Positions 34,145 to 44,887 are shown, counted from the stretch's first letter. The stretch is 64,000 nt of DNA from Flavobacterium sp. Root420 (GCF_001427905.1 NZ_LMEF01000001.1:186394-250393), one strand, 5' to 3'. The notes: generated by a model not told the origin, from the letters alone. Numbers and translations are program-made.

Positions 34145-35143
34145 TTATATTTTAAAAAACATACGAGGGAAAGCTTCTTGCGGTTTTTTCTTTAAAAGAA
34201 TAATTTTTACAAATGATTCTAAAAATCCGGTTCCGTACCCATAAAATTGCTTCCACACTGCAATTACTGACAAGTATCCAATTTTAATGCTTTTATTCTG
34301 TATACTTGCTGCAAGAAATATTATAACGAAATATACGAAATATAATTGTAATAAAATATCAATATTGAAAATTAACAGTAAAAAAGCTAATAATAACCCG
34401 AGTATGAAAAATGTAGGAAAGAAAAAAGTTAATTTATTATGTTCCGGATACCAACTGTTTAATATAGGTCTTGCAATTCCAAACTTATGTACCTGAACAG
34501 AAAATTTCCCCCAATCAATTCTGCGTTTGTGATAAACATATGCTTCTGAAAATAACCTTGTTTCGAAACCTAAATTCCATAAACGAATTGATAAATCCGG
34601 ATCTTCGCCAGGGTGAATATTACCAAATCCCTTTGATGCTTCAAAAGCTTTTTTAGAAATCCCCATATTGAAACTTCTAGGCTGAAATTTATTGATTTTT
34701 TCAGATCCGCCTCGAATTCCACCGGTAGTCAAAAATGAAGTCATTGCAAAATTAATCGCTTTCTGAATATTAGAAAAACTATCTAAAGCTTTATCGGGGC
34801 CACCAAAACAATCCACATACTCTTCGTTTAAAGCTTTGCGAACTTCTGATAAATAATTAGATGGAATAATACAATCTGAATCAAAAATGATAAAATAATC
34901 ACCTCTGGCTTTTTGCATTCCAAAGTTTCTTGAATCTCCCGGTCCTGAATTTTCTTTAAAATAATAAGAGATATTCAATTTTCCCTGATAGGTCATCACC
35001 ACATCTTTGCATGGAATCGACGAACCATCTTCAACAAGAACAATTTCAAAAGGTTCATTATAATCAGATTTTGAGAGACTTTCTAAAAGCTCATCAACTT
35101 CATCTGGACGATTATACACGGGTATAATTAAAGAAAAAATCAT
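34145..35143 (-). CDS. Family 2 glycosyltransferase with C-terminal membrane helices
   Basis: A 332-residue GT2 enzyme. N-terminal SLIIPVYNRPDEVDELLESL, EDGSS and the FDSDC metal-binding DxD-like motif are present. HPGEDPDLSIRLW corresponds to the catalytic ED region. Two hydrophobic helices (about 240-285) anchor it to the inner membrane. It probably acts in surface polysaccharide or lipid glycosylation; donor and acceptor are unknown. Confidence 0.87.
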   Translation of the reverse strand: MIFSLIIPVYNRPDEVDELLESLSKSDYNEPFEIVLVEDGSSIPCKDVVMTYQGKLNISYYFKENSGPGDSRNFGMQKARGDYFIIFDSDCIIPSNYLSEVRKALNEEYVDCFGGPDKALDSFSNIQKAINFAMTSFLTTGGIRGGSEKINKFQPRSFNMGISKKAFEASKGFGNIHPGEDPDLSIRLWNLGFETRLFSEAYVYHKRRIDWGKFSVQVHKFGIARPILNSWYPEHNKLTFFFPTFFILGLLLAFLLLIFNIDILLQLYFVYFVIIFLAASIQNKSIKIGYLSVIAVWKQFYGYGTGFLESFVKIILLKKKPQEAFPRMFFKI

Positions 35144-35214
35144 AATGGAATGTGCGGTATTAAAGTGGCAATTTTTTTAATTTCAAAATTTTAACAAAGA
35201 TATGTTTTATTCAT

Positions 35215-35245
35215 AAAAAAACCACCAACTTTTGGTTGATGGTTT
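35215..35245 (-). terminator. Terminator of fabV
   Basis: AACCACCAAC/GTTGATGGTT stem with one mismatch, a 5-nt loop and a U-tract on the minus strand, 20 nt after the fabV stop codon at 35265. Confidence 0.8.
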
Positions 35246-35264
35246 CATTTATAATAGTAAGTTA

Positions 35265-36455
35265 TTATTTGATACTTTCAATGTTTACAAGCTCATTTGC
35301 TTCAGCTTTATAATCAACTCCGGCAAATTCGAATCCAAATAAATTTAAGAAATCATTTCTGTATCCTGCTAAGTCTCCAATTGCCGGCAACGTTTCTGTT
35401 GTAGCTTCTTCCCAAAGTTTAGCCACTTTTGCCTGAACATCATCACGCATTTCCCAATCATCGATTCTGATTCTTCCTTTGTCATCTACAGGTACTTCAG
35501 ATCCTGTGTATAATCTGTCCTGGAATAAACGTTGAATTTGCTCAATACAACCTTCGTGAATTCCTTCTTCTTTCATAATTTTATATAAAAGAGAAATATA
35601 TAAAGGAATTACAGGAATTGCAGAACTAGCCTGAGTAACCAAAGCTTTGTTTACAGAAACATAAGCTTGCCCACCGATAGATTTCAAACTATCAGTAATA
35701 GAGAAAGCAGTAGCCTCTAAATGGTCTTTAGCACGCCCGATTGTACCTTTACGGTAAACCGCTTCAGTTAATGATGGTCCAATATAAGAATAAGCAACTG
35801 TTGTAGCTCCTTCAGCTAGCAAATTTTCATTTTTTAAAGCATCCATCCACATAGCCCAGTCTTCACCGCCCATTACAGCAACAGTATTTTCAATATCTTC
35901 CTCATTTGCAGGAGCAATAGAAACTTCAGTAACATTTCCTGTGTGAAAATCTACAGTTTTATTTGTAAAAGTTTGTCCAATTGGTTTTAAAACAGAACGA
36001 TGCAGTACTCCTGTATTAGGGTTTGTTCGCACTGGTGAAGCCAAACTGTAAATAATTAAATCTACCTGACCTAAATCAGCTTTAATTAAATCCAGTGTTT
36101 GTCTTTTTATTTCGTTTGAAAAAGCATCTCCATTGATACTTTTTGCATATAAACCTGCTTTATGAGCTTCAGCTTCAAAAGCTGCAGAATTATACCATCC
36201 CGGAGAAGCAGTTTTTCCTTCAACTGGTGGTTTTTCAAAAAACACTCCGATTGTAGCTGCATCAGATCCAAAAGCACTTGTAATTCTTGAAGCCAATCCG
36301 AAACCGGTTGAAGCACCAATCACTAATACCTTTTTAGCACCTGCAATTGCTCCTTTTGATTTTATATATTCAATTTGATTTTTAACATTTTGCTCGGCTC
36401 CTTTTGGGTGGGCTGTCAAGCAAATAAATCCTCTCATTCTAGGTTCTATGATCAT
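35265..36455 (-). CDS. fabV: Enoyl-[ACP] reductase / trans-2-enoyl-CoA reductase FabV
   Basis: Reduces the enoyl double bond in the last step of each fatty acid elongation cycle. The protein has 396 residues, about 60% longer than FabI, as usual for FabV. The NADH motif GASTGFGLASR is near 48-58. The catalytic Tyr-x8-Lys pair is in VYRKGTIGRAK. FabV enzymes are typically insensitive to triclosan. An 8-bp inverted repeat (36474-36481/36499-36506) lies upstream of the start. Confidence 0.94.
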   Translation of the reverse strand: MIIEPRMRGFICLTAHPKGAEQNVKNQIEYIKSKGAIAGAKKVLVIGASTGFGLASRITSAFGSDAATIGVFFEKPPVEGKTASPGWYNSAAFEAEAHKAGLYAKSINGDAFSNEIKRQTLDLIKADLGQVDLIIYSLASPVRTNPNTGVLHRSVLKPIGQTFTNKTVDFHTGNVTEVSIAPANEEDIENTVAVMGGEDWAMWMDALKNENLLAEGATTVAYSYIGPSLTEAVYRKGTIGRAKDHLEATAFSITDSLKSIGGQAYVSVNKALVTQASSAIPVIPLYISLLYKIMKEEGIHEGCIEQIQRLFQDRLYTGSEVPVDDKGRIRIDDWEMRDDVQAKVAKLWEEATTETLPAIGDLAGYRNDFLNLFGFEFAGVDYKAEANELVNIESIK

Positions 36456-36562
36456 ATTTTTACTGTTTATTCGTTCATTTACTAATCATTAAAGTGAGGT
36501 AAATGACCCGCTTATTTACGTTTATTGAATTAATTTTAAGATGACAAATATAAAGTATTTCT

Positions 36563-38215
36563 TTAGTTCAACAAGGCTTTGGCATGATTTAAAGCCGAAT
36601 CAGAGACAACTGCACCAGATAACATCTGGGCTATTTCGATAACTCTTTCGTCCTGAGACAGAAGCTTTAATTCTGACTGTGTATCGTTGTCAACCGTTGA
36701 CTTAAAAACTTTGAAATGAGAATCTCCTTTTGCCGCAATTTGAGGTAAATGTGTAATAGCAAAAATTTGCATATTCCTACTCATTTCTTTCATGATTTCC
36801 CCTATTCTGATGGCAACTTCTCCGGAAACACCTGTGTCAATTTCGTCAAAGATTAAAGTAGGTAATTTTGAATATTGAGCCAAAATTGCTTTCACAGCCA
36901 GCATAATACGTGACATTTCTCCTCCTGAGGCTACTTTTTTCAGTAATCCAAAATCGGTTCCTTTATTAGCGGAGAATAAAAATTGTAATTCGTCTTTTCC
37001 ATTTTGAAAATAGGTTTCTGATGGTAAAAGTTCAATATTGAAACGAACATTTGGCATTCCTAAAGTTTCTAAAATCGAAATTAATTTATTTGATAAAACC
37101 GGAATTGCATTCGATCTATTTTGGTGAATTGTAGCTGAAAAATCATCTAATTCTTGTACTTTTTGCGCTATTGAATTTGTTAATAAAGTGATTTCTTCTT
37201 CGATATTACCTAATTCGATAACAGCGTTTTCCAAATTAGCCTGAATTTGAAGTAATTCATCCACAGAAATAACCTGATGCTTCTTTTGCAAATTATAAAT
37301 CAATTGCAATTTTTGATTTGTAAGTTCTAATCTTTCCGGATCATTTAATAATTTCTCCGAAGCGTTTTGCAACTCTCTTGAAACATCATCAAATTCAATT
37401 GCCACACTTGTTATTCTTTCAAACAAATTTTGATATTCTGTCGAAAATGGTGCAATTTTTTGAAGAGACGCTTTTATTTCATTCAGATTATGAAAAACTC
37501 CAAATTGTTCTTCATTCGCAATAACCAGAGACTTATCTATAGACTCTTTTATAACTTCAACATTATTTAGTTTTTCAAATTCAGCTTCCAGTTCTTCCTG
37601 TTCGCCGGATTTTAACTTAGCAGCAATCAATTCATTCAATAAAAAAGTATTGTATTCGTGCTCTTTCCCTGAATCACTTTGTTTTTTCAACAAAGCATTT
37701 AATTTTGATTTATCCGATTTATATGCTTTAAGCAGCTTTTGATACTCTAAAATAGTTTCAATATTATTGGCAATAGCATCAATTATTTTAAACTGAACAG
37801 TTTCGTCTGATAATTCCTGAGTTTGTTGTTGTGAATGAATATCAATCAAAAACAAGCTTAAATCCTGTAGTTCCTGAAGATTAACCGGACTATCATTAAT
37901 AAAAGCGCGCGATTTTCCTGAAGGCAAAATTTCACGTCTTATAATTGTGTCATCTTCATAATCGAGATCATTTGCTTCAAAAAAATCTTTTAAATTGTAT
38001 TTAGAGATTTCAAACTGTGCCTCTATAATACATTTCTCTTCTTTATTTTTTAAGGAAGTCAAATCGGCTCTTTTTCCTAAAACTAATCCTAAAGCACCTA
38101 GAATAATAGATTTCCCTGCACCTGTCTCACCTGTAATTATAGAGAAGCCTTTTGAAAAATCAATTGATAATTTTTCAATCAGAGCATAGTTTTTAATTGA
38201 CAGTGAAGTAATCAT
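36563..38215 (-). CDS. recN: DNA repair protein RecN
   Basis: An SMC-like ATPase involved in double-strand break repair. The protein has 550 residues. Walker A is GETGAGKSIILGAL (near 30-43), the ABC signature is VASGGEMSRIMLA, and Walker B is LIFDEIDTGVSG. A long coiled coil fills the middle. It lies 52 nt after porD in a conserved flavobacterial order. Confidence 0.95.
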   Translation of the reverse strand: MITSLSIKNYALIEKLSIDFSKGFSIITGETGAGKSIILGALGLVLGKRADLTSLKNKEEKCIIEAQFEISKYNLKDFFEANDLDYEDDTIIRREILPSGKSRAFINDSPVNLQELQDLSLFLIDIHSQQQTQELSDETVQFKIIDAIANNIETILEYQKLLKAYKSDKSKLNALLKKQSDSGKEHEYNTFLLNELIAAKLKSGEQEELEAEFEKLNNVEVIKESIDKSLVIANEEQFGVFHNLNEIKASLQKIAPFSTEYQNLFERITSVAIEFDDVSRELQNASEKLLNDPERLELTNQKLQLIYNLQKKHQVISVDELLQIQANLENAVIELGNIEEEITLLTNSIAQKVQELDDFSATIHQNRSNAIPVLSNKLISILETLGMPNVRFNIELLPSETYFQNGKDELQFLFSANKGTDFGLLKKVASGGEMSRIMLAVKAILAQYSKLPTLIFDEIDTGVSGEVAIRIGEIMKEMSRNMQIFAITHLPQIAAKGDSHFKVFKSTVDNDTQSELKLLSQDERVIEIAQMLSGAVVSDSALNHAKALLN

Positions 38216-38267
38216 AAGATAAAATGTAAATAATAGAAATTAATGAGATAGTAAAATCGAAAGTCAA

Positions 38268-39152
38268 TTAATACTTAATTTGCGACCATTTGGTAGAATT
38301 AAGAGGAGACACTTTATTCAAAACATCAGAGAGATCGCTTACTGTAATACTTGGGCCACCTGAAAAAATAGAAACAATTTCATCTGATTTTGCGTCAAAA
38401 AATGCCCGGGTCAAAAACGCATTCGGTTTAACCGAATTAAATTTTCCGATAAGCAGTATTGAGGATTTAATTCTTTCTTTAGAACCTTTTAAATCATCAC
38501 TCATTTTATCCAAACCACTATGATACAAAAAAGTAACCTGACGTAAATCACTATACATTGGTGAAATCATATCTGTTATTAAATAATAACGATTCTGAAT
38601 TCCGTCAGCCTGGCTCCAACCTTTATAACCGCCCTGTTGCGCCACGTTTGCTATATTTTGAGCAGTTTCCAGATATTGATTTCCTGCACCCATTTGAAAC
38701 GAATCTGCATCCATGCCCAAAATTAAATAGCTGTAAAAAGAAACTACAGATACCAAATTTGATTCAAAAGTGGTAGGATTGAATAACAACGGTTCGTATT
38801 CTGTATAACGAAAACTAAAATCTTTGTCGTTAAAATTGAATATAGGAGAAGAGTATGTTGAATTAAAAATCAATCTGGATGATTGTATCTGGATTGTTCC
38901 AGAAAACTGATCAGAATTATTTGATGACAAAGTGATATACATGGAACAATTGATACGTTCGTTTTGTTTTAATACTGATCCTGTCCAATCTGTTTTGTTT
39001 ACAAATTCAGATAAGGAAGTTTGAAGTGTTTTAAATACTTGCTGATTAGGATTTGGCAGCCTTTCAGTATTAATAGTTACAGTGCAATTTAGCTGTTGTG
39101 CTTGTGTAAAGCCAAAAATTAAAAATACTAAAAGAGTAACTATTTTTTTCAT
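38268..39152 (-). CDS. porD: Type IX secretion system protein PorD (DUF4835)
   Basis: A 294-residue exported protein with a signal peptide (MKKIVTLLVFLIFGFTQAQ) matching DUF4835/PorD. It is a known accessory component of the T9SS and gliding machinery of Bacteroidota, probably periplasmic or outer-membrane associated. NTERLPNPNQQVFKTLQTSLSEFVNKTDW at the N-terminus is typical. The T9SS cargo adhesin at 50.7-60 kb in this window would be a client of the system. Confidence 0.9.
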   Translation of the reverse strand: MKKIVTLLVFLIFGFTQAQQLNCTVTINTERLPNPNQQVFKTLQTSLSEFVNKTDWTGSVLKQNERINCSMYITLSSNNSDQFSGTIQIQSSRLIFNSTYSSPIFNFNDKDFSFRYTEYEPLLFNPTTFESNLVSVVSFYSYLILGMDADSFQMGAGNQYLETAQNIANVAQQGGYKGWSQADGIQNRYYLITDMISPMYSDLRQVTFLYHSGLDKMSDDLKGSKERIKSSILLIGKFNSVKPNAFLTRAFFDAKSDEIVSIFSGGPSITVSDLSDVLNKVSPLNSTKWSQIKY

Positions 39153-39219
39153 AGAAAGATACTATTTGCCTTGGCGTAAATATAAAAATACTGGTACTTA
39201 TTCTGAACCTTTAAATAAC

Positions 39220-40434
39220 TTATGATTTTGCAAAATGCAAAATCACTTTGTTTAAAATATCAACTGCTACTGATTCTTTTGGTTTTAATTCCATTGGCTC
39301 AATTTTAAAATCTTTATCAATAAAAGTAACTTTATTGGTTTCTTTTTTAAAACCTGCGCCTTCATCCTGTAAAGAATTAAGAACAATCAAATCTAAGTTT
39401 TTTTTCTGAATTTTCAACTTAGCATTTTCAATTTCATTTTGAGTTTCTAAAGCAAATCCAATTAAAAACTGCTCTTTTTTAATCGCTCCCAATGATGCTA
39501 AAATATCTTTTGTTTTTTCAAGTTCAATTGAAAACTCGTCTGCGGCTTTTTTTATTTTCTGCAAAGCAACGACTTTCGGTTTGTAATCAGCAACTGCAGC
39601 AGCTGCAATAGCAACATCAACCTGATTATAATGTAAATGACATGCATCATACATTTCTTGTGCGGAAACCACATTTACAACTTCAACTAAACTGTTTTTA
39701 GCTTTAAAATGAGTTGGGCCCGCAACCAAAATCACTTGCGCACCTAATTTTGCAGCTTCATTGGCAATATCAAAACCCATTTTTCCTGAAGAATGGTTTC
39801 CAATAAAACGTACAGGATCTATCGCTTCGTATGTTGGTCCGGCGGTAATTAGTATTTTTTTTCCTTTTAAAGGTAATTTGCTTTCTAAATCAGCCTCTAA
39901 AAAAGAAATAATATTTTCTGGTTCCGCCATTCTTCCTTCTCCCGACAAACCACTGGCAAGTTCACCATTTTCAGCAGGAATCATAGTATTCCCAAATTGT
40001 TTTAAAGCAGCGAAACTAGATAAAGTGGAAGGATGTTTGTACATATCCAAATCCATTGCCGGAGCAAAATAAACAGGACATTTAGCCGATAAATAAGTTG
40101 CAATAAGAAGATTGTCACAGTTTCCTGTAGCCATCTTAGATAGTGTATTGGCAGTTGCCGGAGCAATTAACATCAAATCGGCCCAAAGACCTAATTCAAC
40201 GTGATTGTTCCAAACCGCATCTTCATCATCCTGATTAAAGAAAGTAGAATGTACAGGATTTTTTGATAACGTAGATAACGTAAGTGGAGTTACAAAATCC
40301 TTAGAAGCAGGTGTCATTATCACTTGGACATGTGCACCTGCTTTTATAAAGAGTCGTACTAATGAGGCTGTTTTATAGGCTGCAATTCCACCAGAAACTC
40401 CCAGTAAAATTTTTTTCCCGTTTAAAACTGACAT
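39220..40434 (-). CDS. coaBC: Bifunctional phosphopantothenoylcysteine decarboxylase/synthetase CoaBC
   Basis: Two steps of coenzyme A synthesis. The protein has 404 residues. The N-terminal flavin domain (GVSGGIAAYKTASLVR, then APAMDLDMYKHPS) decarboxylates. The C-terminal domain (ITAGPTYEAIDPVRFIGNHSSGKMG) ligates cysteine using CTP. Together with coaE this makes two CoA genes in the window. Confidence 0.95.
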   Translation of the reverse strand: MSVLNGKKILLGVSGGIAAYKTASLVRLFIKAGAHVQVIMTPASKDFVTPLTLSTLSKNPVHSTFFNQDDEDAVWNNHVELGLWADLMLIAPATANTLSKMATGNCDNLLIATYLSAKCPVYFAPAMDLDMYKHPSTLSSFAALKQFGNTMIPAENGELASGLSGEGRMAEPENIISFLEADLESKLPLKGKKILITAGPTYEAIDPVRFIGNHSSGKMGFDIANEAAKLGAQVILVAGPTHFKAKNSLVEVVNVVSAQEMYDACHLHYNQVDVAIAAAAVADYKPKVVALQKIKKAADEFSIELEKTKDILASLGAIKKEQFLIGFALETQNEIENAKLKIQKKNLDLIVLNSLQDEGAGFKKETNKVTFIDKDFKIEPMELKPKESVAVDILNKVILHFAKS

Positions 40435-40443
40435 TATACTATA

Positions 40444-40761
40444 TTATTTGTTTGAACCTCTGTGGTAAGTTTTACCGTCTAACCATTCCTGAACAGCTAA
40501 AGCGTGTGGTTTTGGTAATTTTTCGTAAAATTTAGAAACTTCGATTTGTTCTTTATTTTCAAAAACTTCTTCAAGACTGTCATTATAAGTAGCAAACTCT
40601 TCTAATTTCTCAGTTAATTCTTTTTTGATTTCAGAATTAATTTGGTTTGCTCTTTTAGCCATAATGGTAATTGCTTCATACACATTTCCTGTTGGCTCTT
40701 CAATAACAGTTTTATTGTATGTTATTGTATTTACAGGAGCATTCGTCTTTTTTAAATCCAT
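40444..40761 (-). CDS. rpoZ: RNA polymerase omega subunit
   Basis: A 105-residue small RNA polymerase subunit aiding beta' assembly. The core YEAITIMAKRANQINSEIKKEL is the omega signature. It is 8-9 nt from both bamD and coaBC, so it belongs to a tight operon, the usual flavobacterial arrangement. Confidence 0.9.
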   Translation of the reverse strand: MDLKKTNAPVNTITYNKTVIEEPTGNVYEAITIMAKRANQINSEIKKELTEKLEEFATYNDSLEEVFENKEQIEVSKFYEKLPKPHALAVQEWLDGKTYHRGSNK

Positions 40762-40769
40762 GACTTTAT

Positions 40770-41564
40770 TTATTTAGTAAATTTTTGTAAATCTGTTTCA
40801 ACTCTGGCGTACATTTCGTCAGCTTGTTTTTTATATTTTGTGTCGCTTTTGTACTTTAATAAGTTATTATAAGCAACTTTAGCAATATTTAAACGCTCTT
40901 CCATTTTTGCAGGAATACTGTTTATTGCCAATTGATATGCCGAATCGTATTTGTAGAACAACGCATCTTCTTTTAAAGGTGTTCCCGGAAAATCAGCAAT
41001 AAAATTATCAAAAGCCACTAATGCAGATTTATAATCTGAAATAGTATTATATCCTTTAGCATTTTCGTATGCTTTTTTCTCTAATTTACCATTCAGTACT
41101 TTGACAGTCTCATTAGCCTGAGCAATGTATTCTGAATTTGGGTAGTTATCAATAAATGCTTGTAATTTCTCCAAAGCTTTTACCGTATCAGCCTGGTCTA
41201 AGCTATAAACCGGCGCTAATTTTGAATAACTGTAAGCTCCTAAAAATGCAGCTTCCTGTACTTTTTCACTACGTGGGTAACCTGAAACAAAACTTTCAAA
41301 CTGATAACCAGCTAAATAATACTGTTGTGTTTTGTAATAAGATTGTGAAAACATATAAAAAAGCTTTTCAGCCTGAGGTTTACCTCTATATGCCGGTGCC
41401 AATTGCTCAAAAAGACGAATTGCTTTTGAATATTTTCCTGCATCATACATCTTTGTTGCCATTTCAAATTTTGCCGCAACATCTTCATTTTTCAATACCT
41501 TTTGGTAATCACTACAAGAACAAAAAAGGACAACAACAATTAATAGAGATACTATTTTTTTCAT
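40770..41564 (-). CDS. bamD: Outer membrane assembly lipoprotein BamD
   Basis: A TPR lipoprotein of the BAM complex that inserts beta-barrels. The frame is open from 41615, but Met at 41564 (MKKIVSLLIVVVLFCSCS) starts the lipoprotein signal; the lipobox is FCSCS. Mature part: FEMATKMYDAGKYSKAIRLFEQLAPAYRG and repeats. About 264 residues. It is the first gene of the rpoZ-coaBC-porD-recN run. Confidence 0.92.
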   Translation of the reverse strand: MKKIVSLLIVVVLFCSCSDYQKVLKNEDVAAKFEMATKMYDAGKYSKAIRLFEQLAPAYRGKPQAEKLFYMFSQSYYKTQQYYLAGYQFESFVSGYPRSEKVQEAAFLGAYSYSKLAPVYSLDQADTVKALEKLQAFIDNYPNSEYIAQANETVKVLNGKLEKKAYENAKGYNTISDYKSALVAFDNFIADFPGTPLKEDALFYKYDSAYQLAINSIPAKMEERLNIAKVAYNNLLKYKSDTKYKKQADEMYARVETDLQKFTK

Positions 41565-41694
41565 TTTCTTACTTTTATTATGATTTCTTAGACAATTATG
41601 CCAAAGCAAAATCACACCGAAGTTCCGGTGGCAAATTTAGTTATTAATTTAGCTACTACAAAATATTTTTTGGTATAATAAAATACCGATAATT

Positions 41695-42582
41695 TTACTC
41701 TAATTTAATGCTGTTTTTAACAAATTTATTCAATCTTTCTGCCAATGAATCATCAACAGCTACTAAAGGCAGACGTACTGTGTTGTCAGCAATACCAAGG
41801 GCTTGAAACACTTGTTTGATTCCGGCTGGATTTCCCTGCTCAAAAATCATATCTATACAATCTGACAAAAAGTATTGTGTTTTAAAAGCTTCATTTACTT
41901 TTCTGTTCAGACCTAAACGTATCATTTCTGAAAATTCTTTAGGAAATCCCTGCCCGATAACTGATATCACACCTGCTCCACCAGCCAAAACAATTGGCAA
42001 AGCAATCATATCATCACCAGAAATAATAAGAAAATCTTTTGGTGCATTTTTTAGCAATTGTAAAGCCTGAGCCATATCGCCTGCCGCTTCTTTTATAGCA
42101 ACAACATTAACGAAATCATTCGCCAGACGAATTACAGTAGCAGGTAACATATTACTAGATGTTCTTCCCGGAACATTGTACAAAATTACCGGAATTGGAG
42201 ATGCTTCTGCAATCGCTTTAAAATGCTGATAAATTCCTTCCTGAGTTGGCTTATTATAATAAGGAGAAACAGATAGAATCGCTTCAAAAGCAGAAAAATC
42301 ACCTGTCTTTAATTCCTCAACAATCTGCACTGTATTATTACCACCAACACCAAGCACCAAAGGCAATCTTCCCTTGTTGGTATCAATTACTGTTTTTATA
42401 ACTAATTCTTTTTCGGCTTGTGTCAAAGTAGCATTTTCTGCAGTTGTTCCCATAATCACAAGATATTCAACTCCTCCATCAATCGAAAAATTAACGATGC
42501 GTTGTAAAGCTTCGATATCAACTGAAAAGTCTTTTTTAAATGGAGTTACAAGCGCAACACCAGTTCCTATTAATGATTGCAT
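41695..42582 (-). CDS. dapA: 4-hydroxy-tetrahydrodipicolinate synthase
   Basis: Condenses pyruvate with aspartate semialdehyde in lysine and peptidoglycan precursor synthesis. The protein has 295 residues. GTTAENATL, the catalytic Tyr in LYNVPGRTS and the Schiff-base Lys in [10 protein letters not shown] are visible. Probably co-transcribed with the upstream DUF6913 gene (15 nt). Confidence 0.95.
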   Translation of the reverse strand: MQSLIGTGVALVTPFKKDFSVDIEALQRIVNFSIDGGVEYLVIMGTTAENATLTQAEKELVIKTVIDTNKGRLPLVLGVGGNNTVQIVEELKTGDFSAFEAILSVSPYYNKPTQEGIYQHFKAIAEASPIPVILYNVPGRTSSNMLPATVIRLANDFVNVVAIKEAAGDMAQALQLLKNAPKDFLIISGDDMIALPIVLAGGAGVISVIGQGFPKEFSEMIRLGLNRKVNEAFKTQYFLSDCIDMIFEQGNPAGIKQVFQALGIADNTVRLPLVAVDDSLAERLNKFVKNSIKLE

Positions 42583-42597
42583 ATTCTAGTTTATAAT

Positions 42598-43110
42598 TTA
42601 TTTTATACTTTTTAAATACTTAAACAATTCGGAAACGAATAGTTTATAATTTCCCATTTCGGTATCAATCATCCATCGATTTAATCTTTTATCGACCGAA
42701 GAAAACCCTACCTTAAACTTCGCTTTTGACTTACTTGTTGTCATCATTAAAATCGGTTTTTCGATTTCATAATAGCTAATCAAAAGATCAAATTCTGTTT
42801 CAATAAATTCAGTCAAAAATTCTTCAGTTGGCTCTGCTCTCCAGTTGATATGTTTTTTACCAAAAGTAAGCCTTGAGTACTCTTTTTTCTTCTCAATTTT
42901 ATCTCTGTACGCAACAATTTTTATGTTTTCAGGAGCAATTCCCTGAAGAACGAGCTCATTAGCTAACTCCTTTGAATGGCGAAATTCACTTTCATCTATC
43001 AATAAACCAATTGTTTGTATATTGCTTGTAAAGACTTCGTTTTTGACAATACGCAGGTTATTTTTTAATGATTTTTTTACAAAAAATTCCTTTATATAAT
43101 TTAAAAACAT
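42598..43110 (-). CDS. DUF6913 family protein
   Basis: A 170-residue protein typical of Flavobacteriia, with IQTIGLLIDESEF, the basic KEYSRLTFGKKHINW and KAKFKVGFSSVDKR. Its role is unknown. No signal peptide or membrane segment. It lies 15 nt upstream of dapA and is divergent from the nucleotidase pair. Confidence 0.78.
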   Translation of the reverse strand: MFLNYIKEFFVKKSLKNNLRIVKNEVFTSNIQTIGLLIDESEFRHSKELANELVLQGIAPENIKIVAYRDKIEKKKEYSRLTFGKKHINWRAEPTEEFLTEFIETEFDLLISYYEIEKPILMMTTSKSKAKFKVGFSSVDKRLNRWMIDTEMGNYKLFVSELFKYLKSIK

Positions 43111-43156
43111 AGTACTTTTACCAATTACAAAATTAATTATTTAAGTCGCATTTAAG

Positions 43157-43936
43157 ATGGTAAAACTAAAAAAGTATAACGGATTTTTAAAACTTTTTGT
43201 TATATTCTTAACACTTTTTTTTATATTCTCCTGTAGTCAGAAAAATTATAATCTGACGAAGATAGAAGGAAAACAGCTTCCGATAACAGAAAGAGGCAGC
43301 GAAACTCCCGAAATTGAAAATTTTATCAAACCTTATCGCGATCATATTAATAGAGATTTAGATAGTATTTTGGCTTATTCTCCGGAAACTCTTGATAAAA
43401 GCACGGGAAAATGGCAAACCACAATTGGAAATTTAATGGCCGATGTTTGTTTACAAAGAGGAAATTTAGTTTTTAAAACGCGTGAGAAAAAAGATATCGA
43501 TTTGTGCTTGTTAAACCATGGTGGAATTCGTGCTATTTTACCAAAAGGAAATGTAACAACAAGAACAGCGTATGAAATTATGCCTTTTGAAAACAGCTTG
43601 ATTGTTGTTGCATTAAGCGGTAATCAAATTCTTGAAATTGCCAGCTATATTATTAAGGAGAAAAAGCCGCAACCATTATCTGGTATGACTTTTACGATAT
43701 CAAAAGACAATACTGCCAAAAACATCCTGATTCAGGGAAAACCTATTGACGTTAGTAAGACGTATTACGTAGTTACTAATGATTATTTAGCTAACGGAGG
43801 CGACAATATGAACTTTTTTCTAAAAGCAACTCAAAAGTTTGATCTGAATTATAAAATCAGAAACGTATTGATTGATTATTTCAAAGAAGTTGATACTATC
43901 CCTGTTAAAACCGATGTTCGAATTACAGTCGAATAA
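43157..43936 (+). CDS. 5'-nucleotidase C-terminal domain lipoprotein
   Basis: A 259-residue lipoprotein (lipobox FIFSCSQ) holding only the substrate-binding domain of the UshA-type 5'-nucleotidase family. WQTTIGNLMADVCLQRG, LLNHGGIRAILPKG, FENSLIVVALSGNQI and VVTNDYLANGGDNM are visible. The catalytic metallophosphatase half is a separate gene 54 nt downstream. The two presumably act together on extracellular or periplasmic nucleotides. Confidence 0.88.
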   Translation: MVKLKKYNGFLKLFVIFLTLFFIFSCSQKNYNLTKIEGKQLPITERGSETPEIENFIKPYRDHINRDLDSILAYSPETLDKSTGKWQTTIGNLMADVCLQRGNLVFKTREKKDIDLCLLNHGGIRAILPKGNVTTRTAYEIMPFENSLIVVALSGNQILEIASYIIKEKKPQPLSGMTFTISKDNTAKNILIQGKPIDVSKTYYVVTNDYLANGGDNMNFFLKATQKFDLNYKIRNVLIDYFKEVDTIPVKTDVRITVE

Positions 43937-43990
43937 ATCACATTACTATACAAAAATTAAATTACTGCGTTCAGGCAAAAAATATATACA

Positions 43991-44887
43991 ATGAAAAGAA
44001 GAGAATTTATCGAGAAAACAGCTGCAAGTACTGCCCTACTAAGTTTAGGTTTGTCATTAAGTAGTTTTGAAACGAACGATATTAGGCACTTAACTATTTT
44101 GCATACCAATGATGTTCACAGCCATATAGATCCTTTTCCGGCTGATGATCCACGTAATGCAAATAAAGGTGGTGTTTCTCGAAGAGCAACTTTGATTGAA
44201 GCTATTCGTAAAGAAAACCCAAATGTACTATTATTAGATGCTGGTGATATTTTTCAGGGAACTCCTTATTTTAATTATTATGGAGGCGAGCTTGAATTTA
44301 AGCTGATGAGTATGATGAAATATGATGCATCAACTATAGGAAACCACGATTTCGATAATGGTCTTGACGGTTTGTATGCACAAATGCCTCACGCAACTTT
44401 TGAATTTATCAATTCTAATTATGATTTTAAAAATACCGTAATGAATGGTCTTGTAAAACCATATAAAATCTTCAATAAAAACGGAATTAAAGTTGGTGTT
44501 TTTGGATTAGGAATTGAACTTGACGGTTTAGTCGATAAAAAAATGTACAAAGAAACCGTTTACAATGATCCGGTAGAAATTGCACAAGACATGACACAAT
44601 TACTGAAAAAAGAAGAAAAATGCGACTTGGTTATTTGTCTTTCTCACTTAGGTTATAATTACAAAGATGACCAATCTAAAATTTGTGATTTGAAATTAGC
44701 CGAACTGACGCAGGATATAGATTTGATTATTGGTGGACACACACATACTTTTTTGGATAAACCAACTATTGTTAAGAATAAAGCTGGTGAAAATGTGCTG
44801 GTAAATCAGGTAGGTTGTTATGGAATTAATTTAGGCCGAATTGATTTTTATTTCGATAAAGACAAAGCACATACAAACCAAGGGAAA

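Noticed and set aside
41156..41647. 163-codon plus-strand ORF opposite bamD
   Set aside because: Antisense to a well supported bamD; no protein features.
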